DNA from: Begonia masoniana
Taxonomy: Eukaryota; Streptophyta; Magnoliopsida; Cucurbitales; Begoniaceae
Reading direction: 5' to 3'
NCBI GenBank assembly: GCA_022432975.1
Contig: CM039503.1
Location: 47,161,259-47,225,258, forward strand
DNA length: 64,000 nt
The translations under genes were made by a program, and so were the position numbers. A model generated the notes under the pieces. The model worked only from the letters and a program-made list of their open reading frames with translations, did not search any database and was not told the origin of the DNA. Below, in pieces: positions 22,669-33,778 of this stretch (position 1 is its first letter; every line of letters starts with the position of its first letter).

Positions 22669-24384
22669 TCGGTTAGCTCTCTGGTTTGTTGTTTAGTATT
22701 TTCTGTCATTGTTTGTGATGTTTTTTCTGTGTCGTGTTTTGTGTCATTTGTGATCTGTTTTGTTAACAAAAATAAACCATATTACTTGAGCTATCTTTAT
22801 GCCGATTAAACCAGCATGTATGAAAGTTTTTGTTAACAAATATTGATATGTTCTTTGTGTTTTCTTTGTGTCTTTGTTTTCTGATATCTCCTGTGTTGTG
22901 TTATTCTCTCTGTTTGTCTTTCGTTTGATGTTCTGTTTTTATGTCATGTGTTCCATCACTTATTTCACCCGCTGGTATAACATGTTTAATCAACATTTAC
23001 ATGTCTATTTCTGTTTTACAGAGTTTAGAATGTTAGCTTGATAATAACATGTTCTGTTTTTCTTATTTTCTTTCCTCTGTTTGTTGAATTTTTGTTTTCT
23101 GCCATCTCACCCGATAGCATGCATATTTCATCTCCTTACCATTCTGTTAGGATAGTTTATGTTTCTGTCTGTGTCAAGCATGTTTGGATATCTCTTTTGT
23201 TATTATTGTCCTCTGATTTACTGATATACTATGTCTATGCTGAATGTTCTGTTTAAGTTTATTTAAATGTCAGCATGTTGTTTTGTGCTCTCTGTTAACT
23301 ATGCATAATATTGTCGTTGAAAGATAACTGCTTTGGATTGGAAACTGCTGTTACTGTTTTGGAAGTGTTGCTGCAATTTATAAAGTCAATGCTGTTGCCT
23401 GATCTTACTGTTTATCTATTGTTCCAGCACTGGTTCTGTATGTTAGATACTCTAAGCCTGATCCTTAGTTGCTGTTAACATCTGCATAGTTGCTGTGATT
23501 TGGTGTTTCTGCTGTATGTTTATTCTCCTGACATTGGTTCCATAAGTTAGACACTCTAAGAATGACATTTTAGTTGTGTTAACACGTTTGTTGCTGTTTT
23601 GTTCTCTGTGAATTCAAAACCAGAATTTCCTGTTTCACTGTTTTATGTTTTATTTGCTGCCGAAAATTGTGTTTTTCACCCGAGCATTGATCTGTGTTTC
23701 AAATTAGTTTTGGCATGAACCTTTTTATTTCTGAAGATTTGGGTTAAGTTAGAATTTACAAAAAAAAAAAAAAAAAAAAAAAAAAAAACAGCAGGGAATT
23801 TTTCTTTCGAGTAACCAGAACCGTTTTCAAATTTCTGAATTTTACTCTGTTGCTGCCGACCCTGTTTGCAAAGAAAACCCGATAGATTTACCAATAGATT
23901 TCTACATTTGTTTCGTTTTCAAAGCAAACCAATTTACAGAGTGATTTCTGTTTTCGAAAACGGCAAGAGATTTCCGAGCTTCGTCGTTTAATCGCCCAGA
24001 AACTTGATTTCCGAACTGTTGTATGCCGATAACCATCGCCGAAAGTTTACTTGGCTGAGGGATGGAAATCTCGGCTGCCGCGCTTTCTGAGTGTGTGAGT
24101 TTCCGATTTTCCCCTTCTGCGCGTCGAACTCCGGCGAGCTTCCCTGTTCTCTTACCCGAAATCGCCTGAGCTTTCTTTTTTGTTTTTGCTTTATTGTTTT
24201 AACATTTAAAAAAAAAAAAAAAAAAAAACAATATATATATATATTTATATAATTAAGTAAATCCTTTAATTAAAATGACTATCCTCACTAGTTTAAGGAT
24301 TTAACTTAGTTAAGTTAAATTCTCTCCTAAATATTTAGGATAACGAATATAACTTAATTAATTTTTCCTAAAACTTAGACACAC
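22669..24384 (+). other. Long untranslated leader of element G
   Basis: It is 1.7 kb of T-rich sequence with no long ORF. It holds a run of 29 A (23760-23788), another of 21 A (24208-24228) and a short AT dinucleotide tract after it. Words such as TTCTGTTTTT and CTGTTGTGTT recur. No gene is seen here. Confidence 0.8.
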
Positions 24385-25467
24385 ATGAAAACCCGTAGTG
24401 GAATCATACGTGAGGCGAACCAAGAATTAGAACTCGAACCCAATCAAGGCAACGGAGTACCCCAATCTGGAAACCCCCACCTAGGAGAAACCAGTATGCA
24501 AGGTCAAATAGACGGCTTGGCCGGTGAAGTTAGTAGCATTGGCCAACAACTCAAGGATATTAAACTTGTTATGGAGAGAATTCTTCAAAATTCCCCGAGA
24601 GAAGCCTCCCATGACACATCCCCTAGGTTAAGGCCAGAGAACCCGAGAAGAAGGCCCACTGAACATGAGCCCCGTAATGAGTATGAAAGGCCCGAGGCCC
24701 CTAGGAGAAGAGTTCCCCACTATGACTTTAGAGAAAAGGATGAATGGACACTAGATGAAGAAGAGAATTTCCGTCCTAGTCGGCGGAAGGATTTAGATGA
24801 CCTGCGACATGTTAAGCTACATGTGCCATCCTTTAATGGGACATGTGATGGCCATACCTTTTTGGATTGGTTGGATAAGACAGAGAAAGTTTTTGAGTAC
24901 TACGAGTACTCTGACCGAGTGAAGATCCAACTAGTGTCAGTAGAACTCACGGGTTATGCTGCACTATGGTGGTCAAACATTAAGGCCCAAAGAGAAAAGA
25001 TAGGAGACGAGCCCATAACCTTTTGGCGAGTAATGAAATCCTTAATGACCAAGAGGTTCGTCCCCAGTCAATATAAACAAGAATTGTTCCTACAAATCCA
25101 AAACCTTAGGCAAGGACATCAATCTGTAGAAGAATATCTCACGGAGTTCGAGACTCTTAGGATTCGTGGAGCCATGGACGAGCCTGAAGAACAAATTGTA
25201 GCTAGATTCATCCGAGGACTCACCCGAGATATAGCTGACACCGTGGAACTACACCCACTAGAATCCTTAGATGCGGTAGTTCAAATGGCTTTGAAGGTCG
25301 AACGTCAACTCACTCGAAAAAGAAAAGCTAATTACCCTCCAAAGTTCATTCCCAAAACTACCCCCAAGATCTCACCTAAGTTGCCCGAGCCCAGTAAGAC
25401 CCTTACCAAGGCTGAAGGAAAAAGGCCTTTTACGCGAAACTGGCCATCTAAGGAACAAGGCTCATGA
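24385..25467 (+). CDS. gag: Element G Gag polyprotein (capsid part)
   Basis: It is 360 residues long from ATG 24385, starting MKTRSGIIREANQ. The N-terminal third is Pro/Arg/Glu-rich. Residues of about 150-290 form the retrotransposon gag (capsid) region with FNGTCDGHTFLDWLDK, YAALWWSNIK and EEQIVARFIRGLTRD. The end is basic (RKRKANYPPK). The frame stops at TGA 25465, only about 11 codons before the nucleocapsid knuckle begins in the +1 frame at 25499. In element B gag and knuckle lie in one frame, so G has either a one-base insertion or a recoding site. The protein would form the virus-like particle. Confidence 0.88.
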   Translation: MKTRSGIIREANQELELEPNQGNGVPQSGNPHLGETSMQGQIDGLAGEVSSIGQQLKDIKLVMERILQNSPREASHDTSPRLRPENPRRRPTEHEPRNEYERPEAPRRRVPHYDFREKDEWTLDEEENFRPSRRKDLDDLRHVKLHVPSFNGTCDGHTFLDWLDKTEKVFEYYEYSDRVKIQLVSVELTGYAALWWSNIKAQREKIGDEPITFWRVMKSLMTKRFVPSQYKQELFLQIQNLRQGHQSVEEYLTEFETLRIRGAMDEPEEQIVARFIRGLTRDIADTVELHPLESLDAVVQMALKVERQLTRKRKANYPPKFIPKTTPKISPKLPEPSKTLTKAEGKRPFTRNWPSKEQGS

Positions 25468-25498
25468 GGATAGAGCCAATGCACCCCGTTCTAGAGAC

Positions 25499-28400
25499 AT
25501 GAAGTGTTTCAAGTGTCAAGGACTTGGACATTTTATAGCCCAGTGCCCAAACCGAAGAGTAATGATCCTGAGAGAAGACACTGGTGAATATGAAAGCGAA
25601 GATGAACAACCCGAGGACGAAGTTGAGGAAGACGAAGAAGAAGAGACTAAATCTGAAGAAGAAGTTGTTCATGCACCGGATGGACCCCTACTCATGGTGA
25701 GTAGACGTGTACTCATGTCAGGGAGCACGGGAGAAGACTGTCAGAGAGAGAACATCTTTCACAGTAGATGTCTCATCAAAGATAAATTGTGCTCACTGAT
25801 CATTGACGGAGGAAGTTGTGCAAATGTCGCCTCGAAAGAATTGGTTACCAAGCTAGGATTAGAGACCACTGCTCACCCCCGTCCATATAAGCTTAGATGG
25901 TTGGATGACCGTGACGACGTCAAAGTGACCAAACAAGTCAAAGTTGAATTTGCCCTTGGAAAATATAAGGACACGGTCCTCTGCGATGTTGTACCTATGA
26001 GTGCAAGTCATTTGCTCTTAGGTAGGCCTTGGCAGTTTGACCGAAGAGTGAACCATGATGGATATACGAACTATTATTCTCTTAAGTTTGAAGGCAAAAC
26101 CTTTAGATTTGCACCCATGACCCCGGCCCAAATATCCAAAGATGAAACTGCAAGAAAAGAAGCTAAGACTAAGGCTAGCTTGTTTATGACTAAAAACGAG
26201 ATCGAAGCATCTGTGCTCAGAGGAGACCCCATGATTTTGATACTCTTTCGTGACAGAGTTATGGAGCTAGGAGAAATACCTACACCCGTTAAGAACTTGC
26301 TCCACCAATTCCAAGACGTCTTCCCAGAGGAGCTACCCCAAGGTTTACCACCCTTACGTGGTATTGAACATCAGATCGATCTCCAGCCTGGCGCGGTTTT
26401 ACCTAACCGACCCGCCTATCGGATGAACCCCGAAGAGACAAAAAAGTTGCAAGATCAAGTACAAGAACTATTGGACAAGGGGTATATAAGAGAGTCTATG
26501 AGTCCCTGTGCCGTACCATCTTTATTGGTACCCAAGAAAGACGGCACTATGAGAATGTGTGTTGATAGCCGAGCCATGAATCAGATCACAGTAAAGTATA
26601 GGTTTCCCATACCTAGGCTCGAAGACATGATAGACGAGCTCAGCGGAGCCGCCATCTTTTCCAAGATAGATCTCAAAAGTGGCTATCATCAAATAAGAAT
26701 GAAGGAAGGTGATGAATGGAAGACGGCCTTCAAGACTAAATACGGCCTATTTGAATGGATGGTGATGCCTTTCGGATTATCCAACGCGCCAAGCACATTC
26801 ATGAGACTCATGCACCATGTGCTTAAAGAGTATTTGGGAAAGTTCATCGTTGTTTACTTCGATGATATTTTGGTGTATAGCGCGGACCTTCCACAACACC
26901 TTAGCCACCTTAGTACCCTGTTTAAAACCCTTAGAAAAGCCAAGTTATTTGGAAACTTGAGCAAGTGTTCATTTGGACAAGACAAGGTATACTTCCTAGG
27001 ATTTATCATATCGAAGGATGGCATGGAAGCTGATGAGGACAAAATTAAAGCTATCAAGGATTGGCCTACACCAAATTCGGTCACCGAAGTTCGTAGTTTC
27101 CATGGCCTAGCTTCCTTTTATCGGAGATTCATACAAAACTTCAGCTCGATAGTCTCACCACTCACAGATTGCACCAAGAAAGTGAAGGAGTTTACTTGGA
27201 CCCCGAATTGTCAAAGGAGCTTCGAGTTGATCAAGGACAAGTTGTGTCATTCGCCTGTACTTGCACTCCCCAATTTCAATCAAGTATTTGAGGTAAAGAG
27301 TGATGCCTCGGGGGTTGGTATAGGTGCAGTACTTATGCAAGAGGGGAAACCCGTTGCATATTTTAGCGAAAAGCTGAAAGGAGCTACCCTCAATTATTCA
27401 ACCTACGATAAGGAGTTTTATGCGGTTATTAGAGCTTTGGAGCATTGGCAACATTACCTCCTACCTCGAGAATTTGTTATCAACACCGACCACCAATCGC
27501 TCCGACATATCAAGAGTCAGCATAAGTTGAATAAGAGGCATGCTAAATGGGTGGAATTCTTAGAGAGGTTCCCCTACACTTTGAAATATTTAAAGGGAGA
27601 AAACAATGTCGTGGCCGACGCGCTTTCAAGGAAACGCATTCTCCTTACGGAATTAGGAACCAGGTTCTTTGGTTTTGAGTGGATCAAAGAGAATTATGAA
27701 ACCGACCCAGATTTTGGTACCTACTACGCCCAGTGCAAGGAAAAGGCCATAGGCGAGTACCGTCTCATGGATGGCTATCTGGTAAAAGCGGGAAAATTGT
27801 GTATTCCCCAAGGAAGTCTAAGACGGTGTCTCGTGAAAGAAGCGCATTGTGGAGGCTTGCCAAGCCATTTCGGAGAAAAGAAGACCTTGGACATGCTTAA
27901 GGAAAATTTCTATTGGCCCCGCATGATAAAAGATGTCCACCGACTCGTGGAAACATGTGTGGTATGCAAGAAAGCTAAAAGTAGGCTTCTCCCTCAAGGT
28001 TTATATATGCCTCTGCCAGTCCCATCACACCCATGGACCGACGTTAGTATGGATTTCGTTCTAGGACTACCCCGAACTGCCCGAAGTAAGGACTCCATTA
28101 TGGTAGTTGTGGATCGTTTTTCCAAGATGGCCCATTTCATTCCCTGTACCAAATCAGATGATTCCTCCATGATAGCTGATCTGTACTTTAAGGAAATCGT
28201 TCGCCTACATGGAATTCCACATTCAATAGTGTCAGATCGGGACACTAAATTTTTGAGCGCCTTTTGGACCACCTTATGGAGAAGGTTGGGGACCAGGTTG
28301 TGTTTCAGCACATCCTTTCATCCCCAAACAGATGGTCAAACGGAAGTCGTTAATAGGACCTTAGGCACCCTCTTACGCAGTATTGTAGGAAAAAAACTAA

Positions 28401-29185
28401 CCAATTGGGACATCGTCCTTCCTGGCTTAGAATTTGCCTACAATCGCAACCTACATTCCACTACTCAGCAATCGCCCTTTGAGGCTGTCTATGGGTTTAA
28501 TCCATCTACACCGTTGGACCTTGTACCCCTACCATTCAAAGACTTAGCTAATCCATCAGGAGCAGAAAAGGCTGAACGTATTAAGAAATTACATGAGAAT
28601 GTTCGAAAAGCTATCGAGAAAAGGAATAGTGCTGTAGCCAAACAAGTAAACAAAGGACGTAAAGAAGTTATTTTTAGGGAAGGAGACTTAGTTTGGTTGC
28701 ATCTACGTAAGGAAAGGTTTCCCGATCAAAGAAGGTCAAAGCTTCTTCCTCGAGCAGATGGCCCTTTTAAGGTCTTGGAGAAAATTAATAACAACGCCTA
28801 CAAGATAGAGCTACCTGGAGAATATGGCGTATCAGCAACTTTTAACGTCCAAGACTTATCCCCATACAAAGGCGAGGAAGATGGCCTTGACGGGCCCGAC
28901 TTATCAGATTTGAGGACAAATCCTCAACAACCTGGGGAGGATGTTGTGCCCCGTAGGCCCATCACACGATCACAGGTACATTCGCATGCCTTATCTAATT
29001 TATGTACTTACACACTTTACTCTTTTGCAGGTGACATTTCTTACACCGACTTGGATGGCGTACTCACCGATGTAAAGTGGGAGATGGAAGCTCAAGATCC
29101 GGAGCAACCGAAGCACGTCATTGCTTGGGAGACAAGGCTTGGAGAACCAGAAGCTCATACGGGAATTTGTCTTCCCGAGCATTGA
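25499..29185 (+). CDS. pol: Element G nucleocapsid-protease-RT-RNase H-integrase polyprotein
   Basis: It is 1228 residues from the first ATG of the frame; in a working element this region would be fused to Gag, so the ATG may not be a true start. A CCHC knuckle lies at residues 3-16, an acidic linker at about 34-55, and the protease motif LIIDGGSC with Asp103. RT has YFDD at 453-456. RNase H has [14 protein letters not shown], followed by the HHCC finger of integrase (KEAHCGG...CVVCKK). The integrase catalytic triad is Asp852, Asp913 and Glu949, the normal D-D-35-E spacing. No chromodomain of the Tekay kind follows. Instead the frame crosses the LTR start at 28942 and gives about 80 more residues ending GICLPEH. 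All catalytic residues are present. Confidence 0.92.
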   Translation: MKCFKCQGLGHFIAQCPNRRVMILREDTGEYESEDEQPEDEVEEDEEEETKSEEEVVHAPDGPLLMVSRRVLMSGSTGEDCQRENIFHSRCLIKDKLCSLIIDGGSCANVASKELVTKLGLETTAHPRPYKLRWLDDRDDVKVTKQVKVEFALGKYKDTVLCDVVPMSASHLLLGRPWQFDRRVNHDGYTNYYSLKFEGKTFRFAPMTPAQISKDETARKEAKTKASLFMTKNEIEASVLRGDPMILILFRDRVMELGEIPTPVKNLLHQFQDVFPEELPQGLPPLRGIEHQIDLQPGAVLPNRPAYRMNPEETKKLQDQVQELLDKGYIRESMSPCAVPSLLVPKKDGTMRMCVDSRAMNQITVKYRFPIPRLEDMIDELSGAAIFSKIDLKSGYHQIRMKEGDEWKTAFKTKYGLFEWMVMPFGLSNAPSTFMRLMHHVLKEYLGKFIVVYFDDILVYSADLPQHLSHLSTLFKTLRKAKLFGNLSKCSFGQDKVYFLGFIISKDGMEADEDKIKAIKDWPTPNSVTEVRSFHGLASFYRRFIQNFSSIVSPLTDCTKKVKEFTWTPNCQRSFELIKDKLCHSPVLALPNFNQVFEVKSDASGVGIGAVLMQEGKPVAYFSEKLKGATLNYSTYDKEFYAVIRALEHWQHYLLPREFVINTDHQSLRHIKSQHKLNKRHAKWVEFLERFPYTLKYLKGENNVVADALSRKRILLTELGTRFFGFEWIKENYETDPDFGTYYAQCKEKAIGEYRLMDGYLVKAGKLCIPQGSLRRCLVKEAHCGGLPSHFGEKKTLDMLKENFYWPRMIKDVHRLVETCVVCKKAKSRLLPQGLYMPLPVPSHPWTDVSMDFVLGLPRTARSKDSIMVVVDRFSKMAHFIPCTKSDDSSMIADLYFKEIVRLHGIPHSIVSDRDTKFLSAFWTTLWRRLGTRLCFSTSFHPQTDGQTEVVNRTLGTLLRSIVGKKLTNWDIVLPGLEFAYNRNLHSTTQQSPFEAVYGFNPSTPLDLVPLPFKDLANPSGAEKAERIKKLHENVRKAIEKRNSAVAKQVNKGRKEVIFREGDLVWLHLRKERFPDQRRSKLLPRADGPFKVLEKINNNAYKIELPGEYGVSATFNVQDLSPYKGEEDGLDGPDLSDLRTNPQQPGEDVVPRRPITRSQVHSHALSNLCTYTLYSFAGDISYTDLDGVLTDVKWEMEAQDPEQPKHVIAWETRLGEPEAHTGICLPEH
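28934..28941 (+). other. Polypurine tract of element G
   Basis: GGGGAGGA directly precedes the 3' LTR. It lies inside the pol coding frame, unlike in the Tekay elements here where the tract follows the stop codon. Confidence 0.8.
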
Positions 29186-30220
29186 TTTTATGTATTTTTA
29201 TTTTAAAACTTATTGGGCAAACATTGGCCTTTTTGTTAAGAATTTTATAAGCATGCATGTTAGGCATTTAGGGCTAGATGTTTGGTAGGGTAGATGTGGC
29301 TTGGTTTGGTTTTAATTGGCTTGAGAAGCAAAGGAGTGGGTTAATGAAGAAAACCAGCTGCTGTGCATTGAAGAGAACCGAACCACTTGCTACTTGAAGA
29401 ACCGGGCCGCTGCTGTTTTTGAAGAGAACCGAGTGAAGCTTCATTTTGTGAACCAGAACTCAGCGAAGGGGACCAGAGAAGCCGCGGCGACTGCACTCGA
29501 AGATGGAGGGGACCACTTCCATTTTTGGCCCAAATCGTCGTCGCCTTCGTGTCGGAGAAGTTGCCGTGCAAGGAAACCGGCGAGTTGACAGAAACAGGGC
29601 TACCCTCGAAGCCCTAGCGACAGAGGAATCTTGCCTGCTTCTTTTTCCCGCGCCTTCAACGGTTCTCGCCATTTTTCAAATGTTCTCCAGCCACTAGGAT
29701 ATAAATCATGGCAATTGGTGTCTGTAAATCTTGGTTCAGTTTATGAGAACAAGTAGACCGTTTCCCTAAGAGAGAAACCGAGAAGGAATTCGCCGACAGG
29801 TGAGCTTCGGCTTTGCCGAATAGGAGACAGCCTCCTAGTTCAACAACCCGAGGTTGTTGTTGAACTCTAGCACCACTCTCCTCTCCTCCCTATCGAGGGC
29901 TGGAAACCAGAAGGAGGTGGACAGAACCGGTTCCTCAAGTCGACGCCTTCCTCTGGAAAAGCGTTCTGTCGGAGCTTAACATTAGTTAGCTGACCGACTT
30001 GAGGTTGTGTGACTCTCTGTTGAATTAACTGGACCACGCCATTCATCTTACACACACTTCACTCGCACGACACTAATCTCACTAAAACTCTCTGATTCTT
30101 ACTGTATTTTCGCACGTTTATTTTTCTGTTTTTGAGGTCACTCGGTTTGGCCGAGCACCGGAGTAGCTAACGATCTCTTTAAGCTGTTGCAGGAGCTTAT
30201 TTATGGCTTGACTCACAACA
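28942..30220 (+). repeat. Element G 3' LTR (1279 bp)
   Basis: It is the same length as the 5' LTR and almost identical. The first 244 bases code the C-terminal tail of pol including its stop TGA at 29183. It is followed by the CGGCC duplication and then the rest of the C LTR. Confidence 0.95.
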
Positions 30221-31935
30221 CGGCCACTAGGGCCCTACACCGCAAGGGTATTAGGAAATCATTGAGATGTCTGTCTGTTGACTATGACTAGTTATTGCCA
30301 TGATATGAAGAATTTGTGTAAGAAGATGTTAAGTTACAGGATGTTTTGCTTGTCCTTATGGTATGACTTCTCTCTGTGAACTTCATGTTTATGCATTGAG
30401 TCCACGTTTATGACTGAGTTAAGAACATGAAAAGTAAATGTAATCATGATTAAGTGCAGGACGGGGAAAAGAGACTATAACAAGTATAGCTCGCGGATTC
30501 TCCCCCTGGTGGAGGCCGAGTTGATGATATGTATGGCTCGCGAATTCTCCCACTGGTGGAGGCCGAGTTGATGATGTGTATGGCTCGCGAATTCTCCCAC
30601 TGGTGGAGGCCGAGTTAGTCGTTACTATGATTGCCGCGATAGGCAAATGACTATGTACCCCTGTCTTTCTCCCTCGTCTCCTGCCTTAATACATGCTATG
30701 TAAATAATGAAAATGAGCATGAATGAAGAAAGATTTACGGACTTATGTTTATTAATTTGTACACTCATGTATGTCTGCTAGTATGCATTCCTTACTAAGC
30801 ATTAGGCTTATAGTTAAACCTTATGGTGTAGGTGAAGAAGGTTCAGGTGAGGATGCTATGTTCAAAGAGAATGTTTAAAGCTGGTTGCTGGAGGATGCTC
30901 AGAATGACAGTGCAGGACTGGAGAGGCGATTTATGACCCTTGGTTATGCTCATAGTATGTCGGTGGTTTATATGATAAAGAAGGTCTAAGTGGATTAAGA
31001 TTTCTTATAACAATGGAGTCTGAATTAGCTGATTTAAAATTCGGAATCTGTTAGGGATTTTAAGGACTAATGAATGGTCTGCTTTACTTAAGTCTTCCGT
31101 TATCTATACTCTGAATGAATTGTAGTTTATCAGTAAGGTTTATGGTCAAGTTGAGCTATATAAATGTTGGAATGAGTTCTGTCGTAGAAGTTTCTATCGA
31201 TGGAAACTAAGTTAGCGTTTTCTACCGGTAGATGTGGTTTAGCTATCGGTAGAAGTCGAGATAAATTTTCCCTTTCAGAAGATGAAATCTGTGGTGTTAA
31301 TGAGGCACGTGAGAGGCTCGTGTCGAGCGGGCAGAAATAAAGTGTCATATCATCGGCAGAAGTAGAGTATTTTGTCATCGGCAGTTGTAGGTATTTATGT
31401 CAATGGCAGATGTAGAGTATTACGTCATCGGCAGAAGTAGAGTGTTATGTCATCGGCAGAAGTACAGTATTACGTCATCGGGAGATGTAGTGCATTTTTC
31501 CACCGGAAGATGTAAGAGATATTTTGTCGTTAAAGCTACCGGAAGATGTCTTCTTGATCGTTGTTCATTAATGGACACGTGATCTGCACATGTTCACCGG
31601 TAGATGTATTAGGAAGTTTGTCGTTAGTGCCCGGATGGGGTGTTTTCTATCGGTAGATGAAGCCTGTTTTTCATCGGCAGATGATGTGTCTGTGACTATC
31701 GGTAGATGCCGCTTAAAAGAGGTGTAGAAAAGATGTGTTGCGTGGCTGGCACGTGACCATCGGTCGATGTGAGCCTAGGACTCCATCGGCAGATGCATTA
31801 AGATGTGTTTCCAAATAAAAATAATAATATAAAAGTAAACGCACCGTTAATGAATAAGATGCATGAAGCATGAACCGAATGATTAGGAGATTAAGAATGG
31901 TGATCACGTGATGGCTCCTGGCCGGGGTCGTTACA
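30221..31935 (+). repeat. Element C 3' LTR, right part
   Basis: It resumes with CGGCCACTAGGG, matching 13802 onward of the 5' LTR, and ends GTCGTTACA. It has three 47-bp units (30490-30620) and the ATCGG-N-AGATG word array (about 31195-31800). About 15-17 substitutions against the 5' copy were counted by eye. Confidence 0.93.
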
Positions 31936-33778
31936 GTTAGCACCCCTGACTCCCGAGGAAATATCAAAAGACGATGCCGCTAGAAAAAAAGCAAAGAATA
32001 AAGCCAATCTTTATATGACTAGATCGGAGATAGAGGCATCGGTGCTTCGAGAAGATCCCATGATCCTAATATTATTTCGAGATAGAGTTATGGAGCTAGG
32101 AGTAATCCCTGACCCCGTAAAGAAGTTACATATTCAATCAATTCCAAGACGTGTTTCCTGAAGAATTGCCCCAAGGATTACCACCTCTGCGTGGTATAGA
32201 ATATCAGATTGACCTGCTGCCCGGGGCCATACTACCTAATAGACCGGCCCATCTAATGAACCCCGAGGAAACCAAGAAACTGCAGGATCAAGTACAAGAA
32301 CTGCTAGACAAAGGATACATACAAGAGTCTATGAGCCCCTGTGCACTTCCCTCCCTATTGGTGACCAAGAAAGACGACACAATGAGGATGTGCGTTGATA
32401 GTAGTGCCGTGAATCAAATTACCGTAAAATATAGATACTCTATTCCTAGGCTCGAGGATATATTGGATGAGCTCAGTGGAGCCTCCATATTTTCTAAGGT
32501 GGACCTTAAGAGCGGTTACCACCAGATAAGAATGAAAGAGGGTGACGAGTGGAAGACGGCATTCAAGACTAAGTACGGGCTTTTTGAGTGGATGGTGATG
32601 CCCTTCGGGTTATCTAACGCACCCAGCACTTTCATGAGGCTCATACACCACGTGTTAAAAGATTTCCTAGGAAAATTTTTTGTTGTCTACTTTGACGACA
32701 TTTTGGTGTATAGTCTAGACCTTCTACAACACCTCAACCATCTTAGTATACTTTTCCAAACCCTTCAAAAAGCTCAATTATATGGAAACTTAAGCAAATG
32801 CTCATTTGCGCAAGACAAAGTTTATTTCCTAGGGTTTGTCATTTCTAAAGATGGAATGGAAGCCGATATTGACAAGATCAAGGTCATTGAGAATTGGCCT
32901 ACAACCAACTCTATAACTGAAGTACGTAGCTTCTATGGACTGTCCTCTTTTTATAGGTAGTTTATAAAAGACTTTAGCTTAACAGTCTCACCGCTCACTG
33001 ATTGCACTAAGAAGAGGAAAGAGTTTACTTGGACCCCAGCTTGCCAAAAGAGCTTTGAGCTAATTAAGGACAGATTATGCCACTCGCCAGTGTTAGCACT
33101 CTCCAATTTTAACAAGGTATTTGAAATTAAGAGTGATGCTTCCGGAGTTGGCATTGGAGCCGTACTCATGTAAAAGGGAAAACCCATTGCATACTTTAGT
33201 GAGAAATTGAAAGGAGCCGTGCTCAATTACTCCACGTATGATAAAGAATTTTATGCCATTATTAGAGCATACGAGCACTGGCAGCATTACCTCTTTTCAC
33301 GAGAATTTGTTATCAATACTGACCATCAAGCTTTACGATATATCAAGGGTCAGTACAAGTTAAACAAGAGGCATGCTAAGTGGGTAGAATTCTTGGAGAG
33401 GTTTCTGTACATTCCGAAGTATGTGAAAGGGGAGAATAATGTAGTCGCTGATGCACTTTCGAGGAAACACATTCTGCTTACCGAATTAGGAACTAGATTC
33501 TTTGGGTTTGAATGGATTAAGCATAATTACGAATCCGACCATGATTTTGGATCTTATTACATCAAGTGCAAGGAGAAGGCTGAAGGAGAATGTCGACTTA
33601 TGGACGGCTACTTATTGAGAGCGGAAAAATTATGTATTCTGCAAGGAAGCTTAAGGCAATGTCTTGTAAAAGAAGCCCATTGTGGAGGATTAGCGTGTCA
33701 TTTCAGGGAAAAGAAGACCCTCGATATGCTTAAGGAACACTTCTATTGGCCACATAAGAAAATATACGTGCACCGCTT
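31936..33778 (+). pseudogene. pol: Element B protease end, RT, RNase H and start of integrase
   Basis: It continues the frame broken at 13075 (IKLAPLTPEE across the GTTAG join). A small insertion near 32125 shifts the frame before MFPEELPQGLPPLRG. RT is well preserved from 32151 to 32957 with YFDDILVYS near 32690. A stop TAG at 32958 follows. RNase H has a TAA at about 33171 in place of the Gln of LMQEGKP. The frame 33207 onward carries [25 protein letters not shown] and the start of the integrase HHCC finger (KEAHCGG). It is cut by D after about HVHRF; CGCTT (33774-33778) is the duplication. Confidence 0.88.

Larger units (their letters stand above)
21375..30220 (+). mobile_element. Element G: nearly intact CRM-type Ty3/gypsy retrotransposon
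   Basis: It is 8846 bp long, with termini TGTTGTGCC and CTCACAACA. The target duplication CGGCC lies at 21370-21374 and 30221-30225. Both LTRs are 1279 bp and differ at about four positions by eye (for example near 21950, 22052, 22337 and 22541), so this is the youngest insertion here. Only one defect was seen in the coding part, a +1 frame change at the end of gag. CRM-like features are the gag wording, the IIDGGSC protease, the LRTNPQQPGED end of integrase, and a pol frame that continues into the 3' LTR. Elements of this clade often target centromeres (established knowledge); this copy's own targeting is not shown. Confidence 0.93.
13076..31935 (+). mobile_element. Element C: Tekay-type Ty3/gypsy retrotransposon with element G nested in its 3' LTR
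   Basis: Termini are TGTAACACCC and GTCGTTACA. The target duplication GTTAG occupies 13071-13075 and 31936-31940 and the B reading frame continues across it. Order: 5' LTR 13076-16019, primer binding site, a single gag-pol frame, polypurine tract, 3' LTR from 20641 to 31935 interrupted by G at 21375-30220. The LTRs differ by about 1 percent outside the 47-bp array, so the insertion is fairly recent. Three nonsense codons make it non-autonomous now. Confidence 0.93.

Noticed and set aside
28976..29030. Possible intron in the G LTR tail (CAG-GTACA to TTTTGCAG)
   Set aside because: It would be only 55 nt, would shift the frame, B lacks the GT donor, and the unspliced frame is open and collinear in both B and G.
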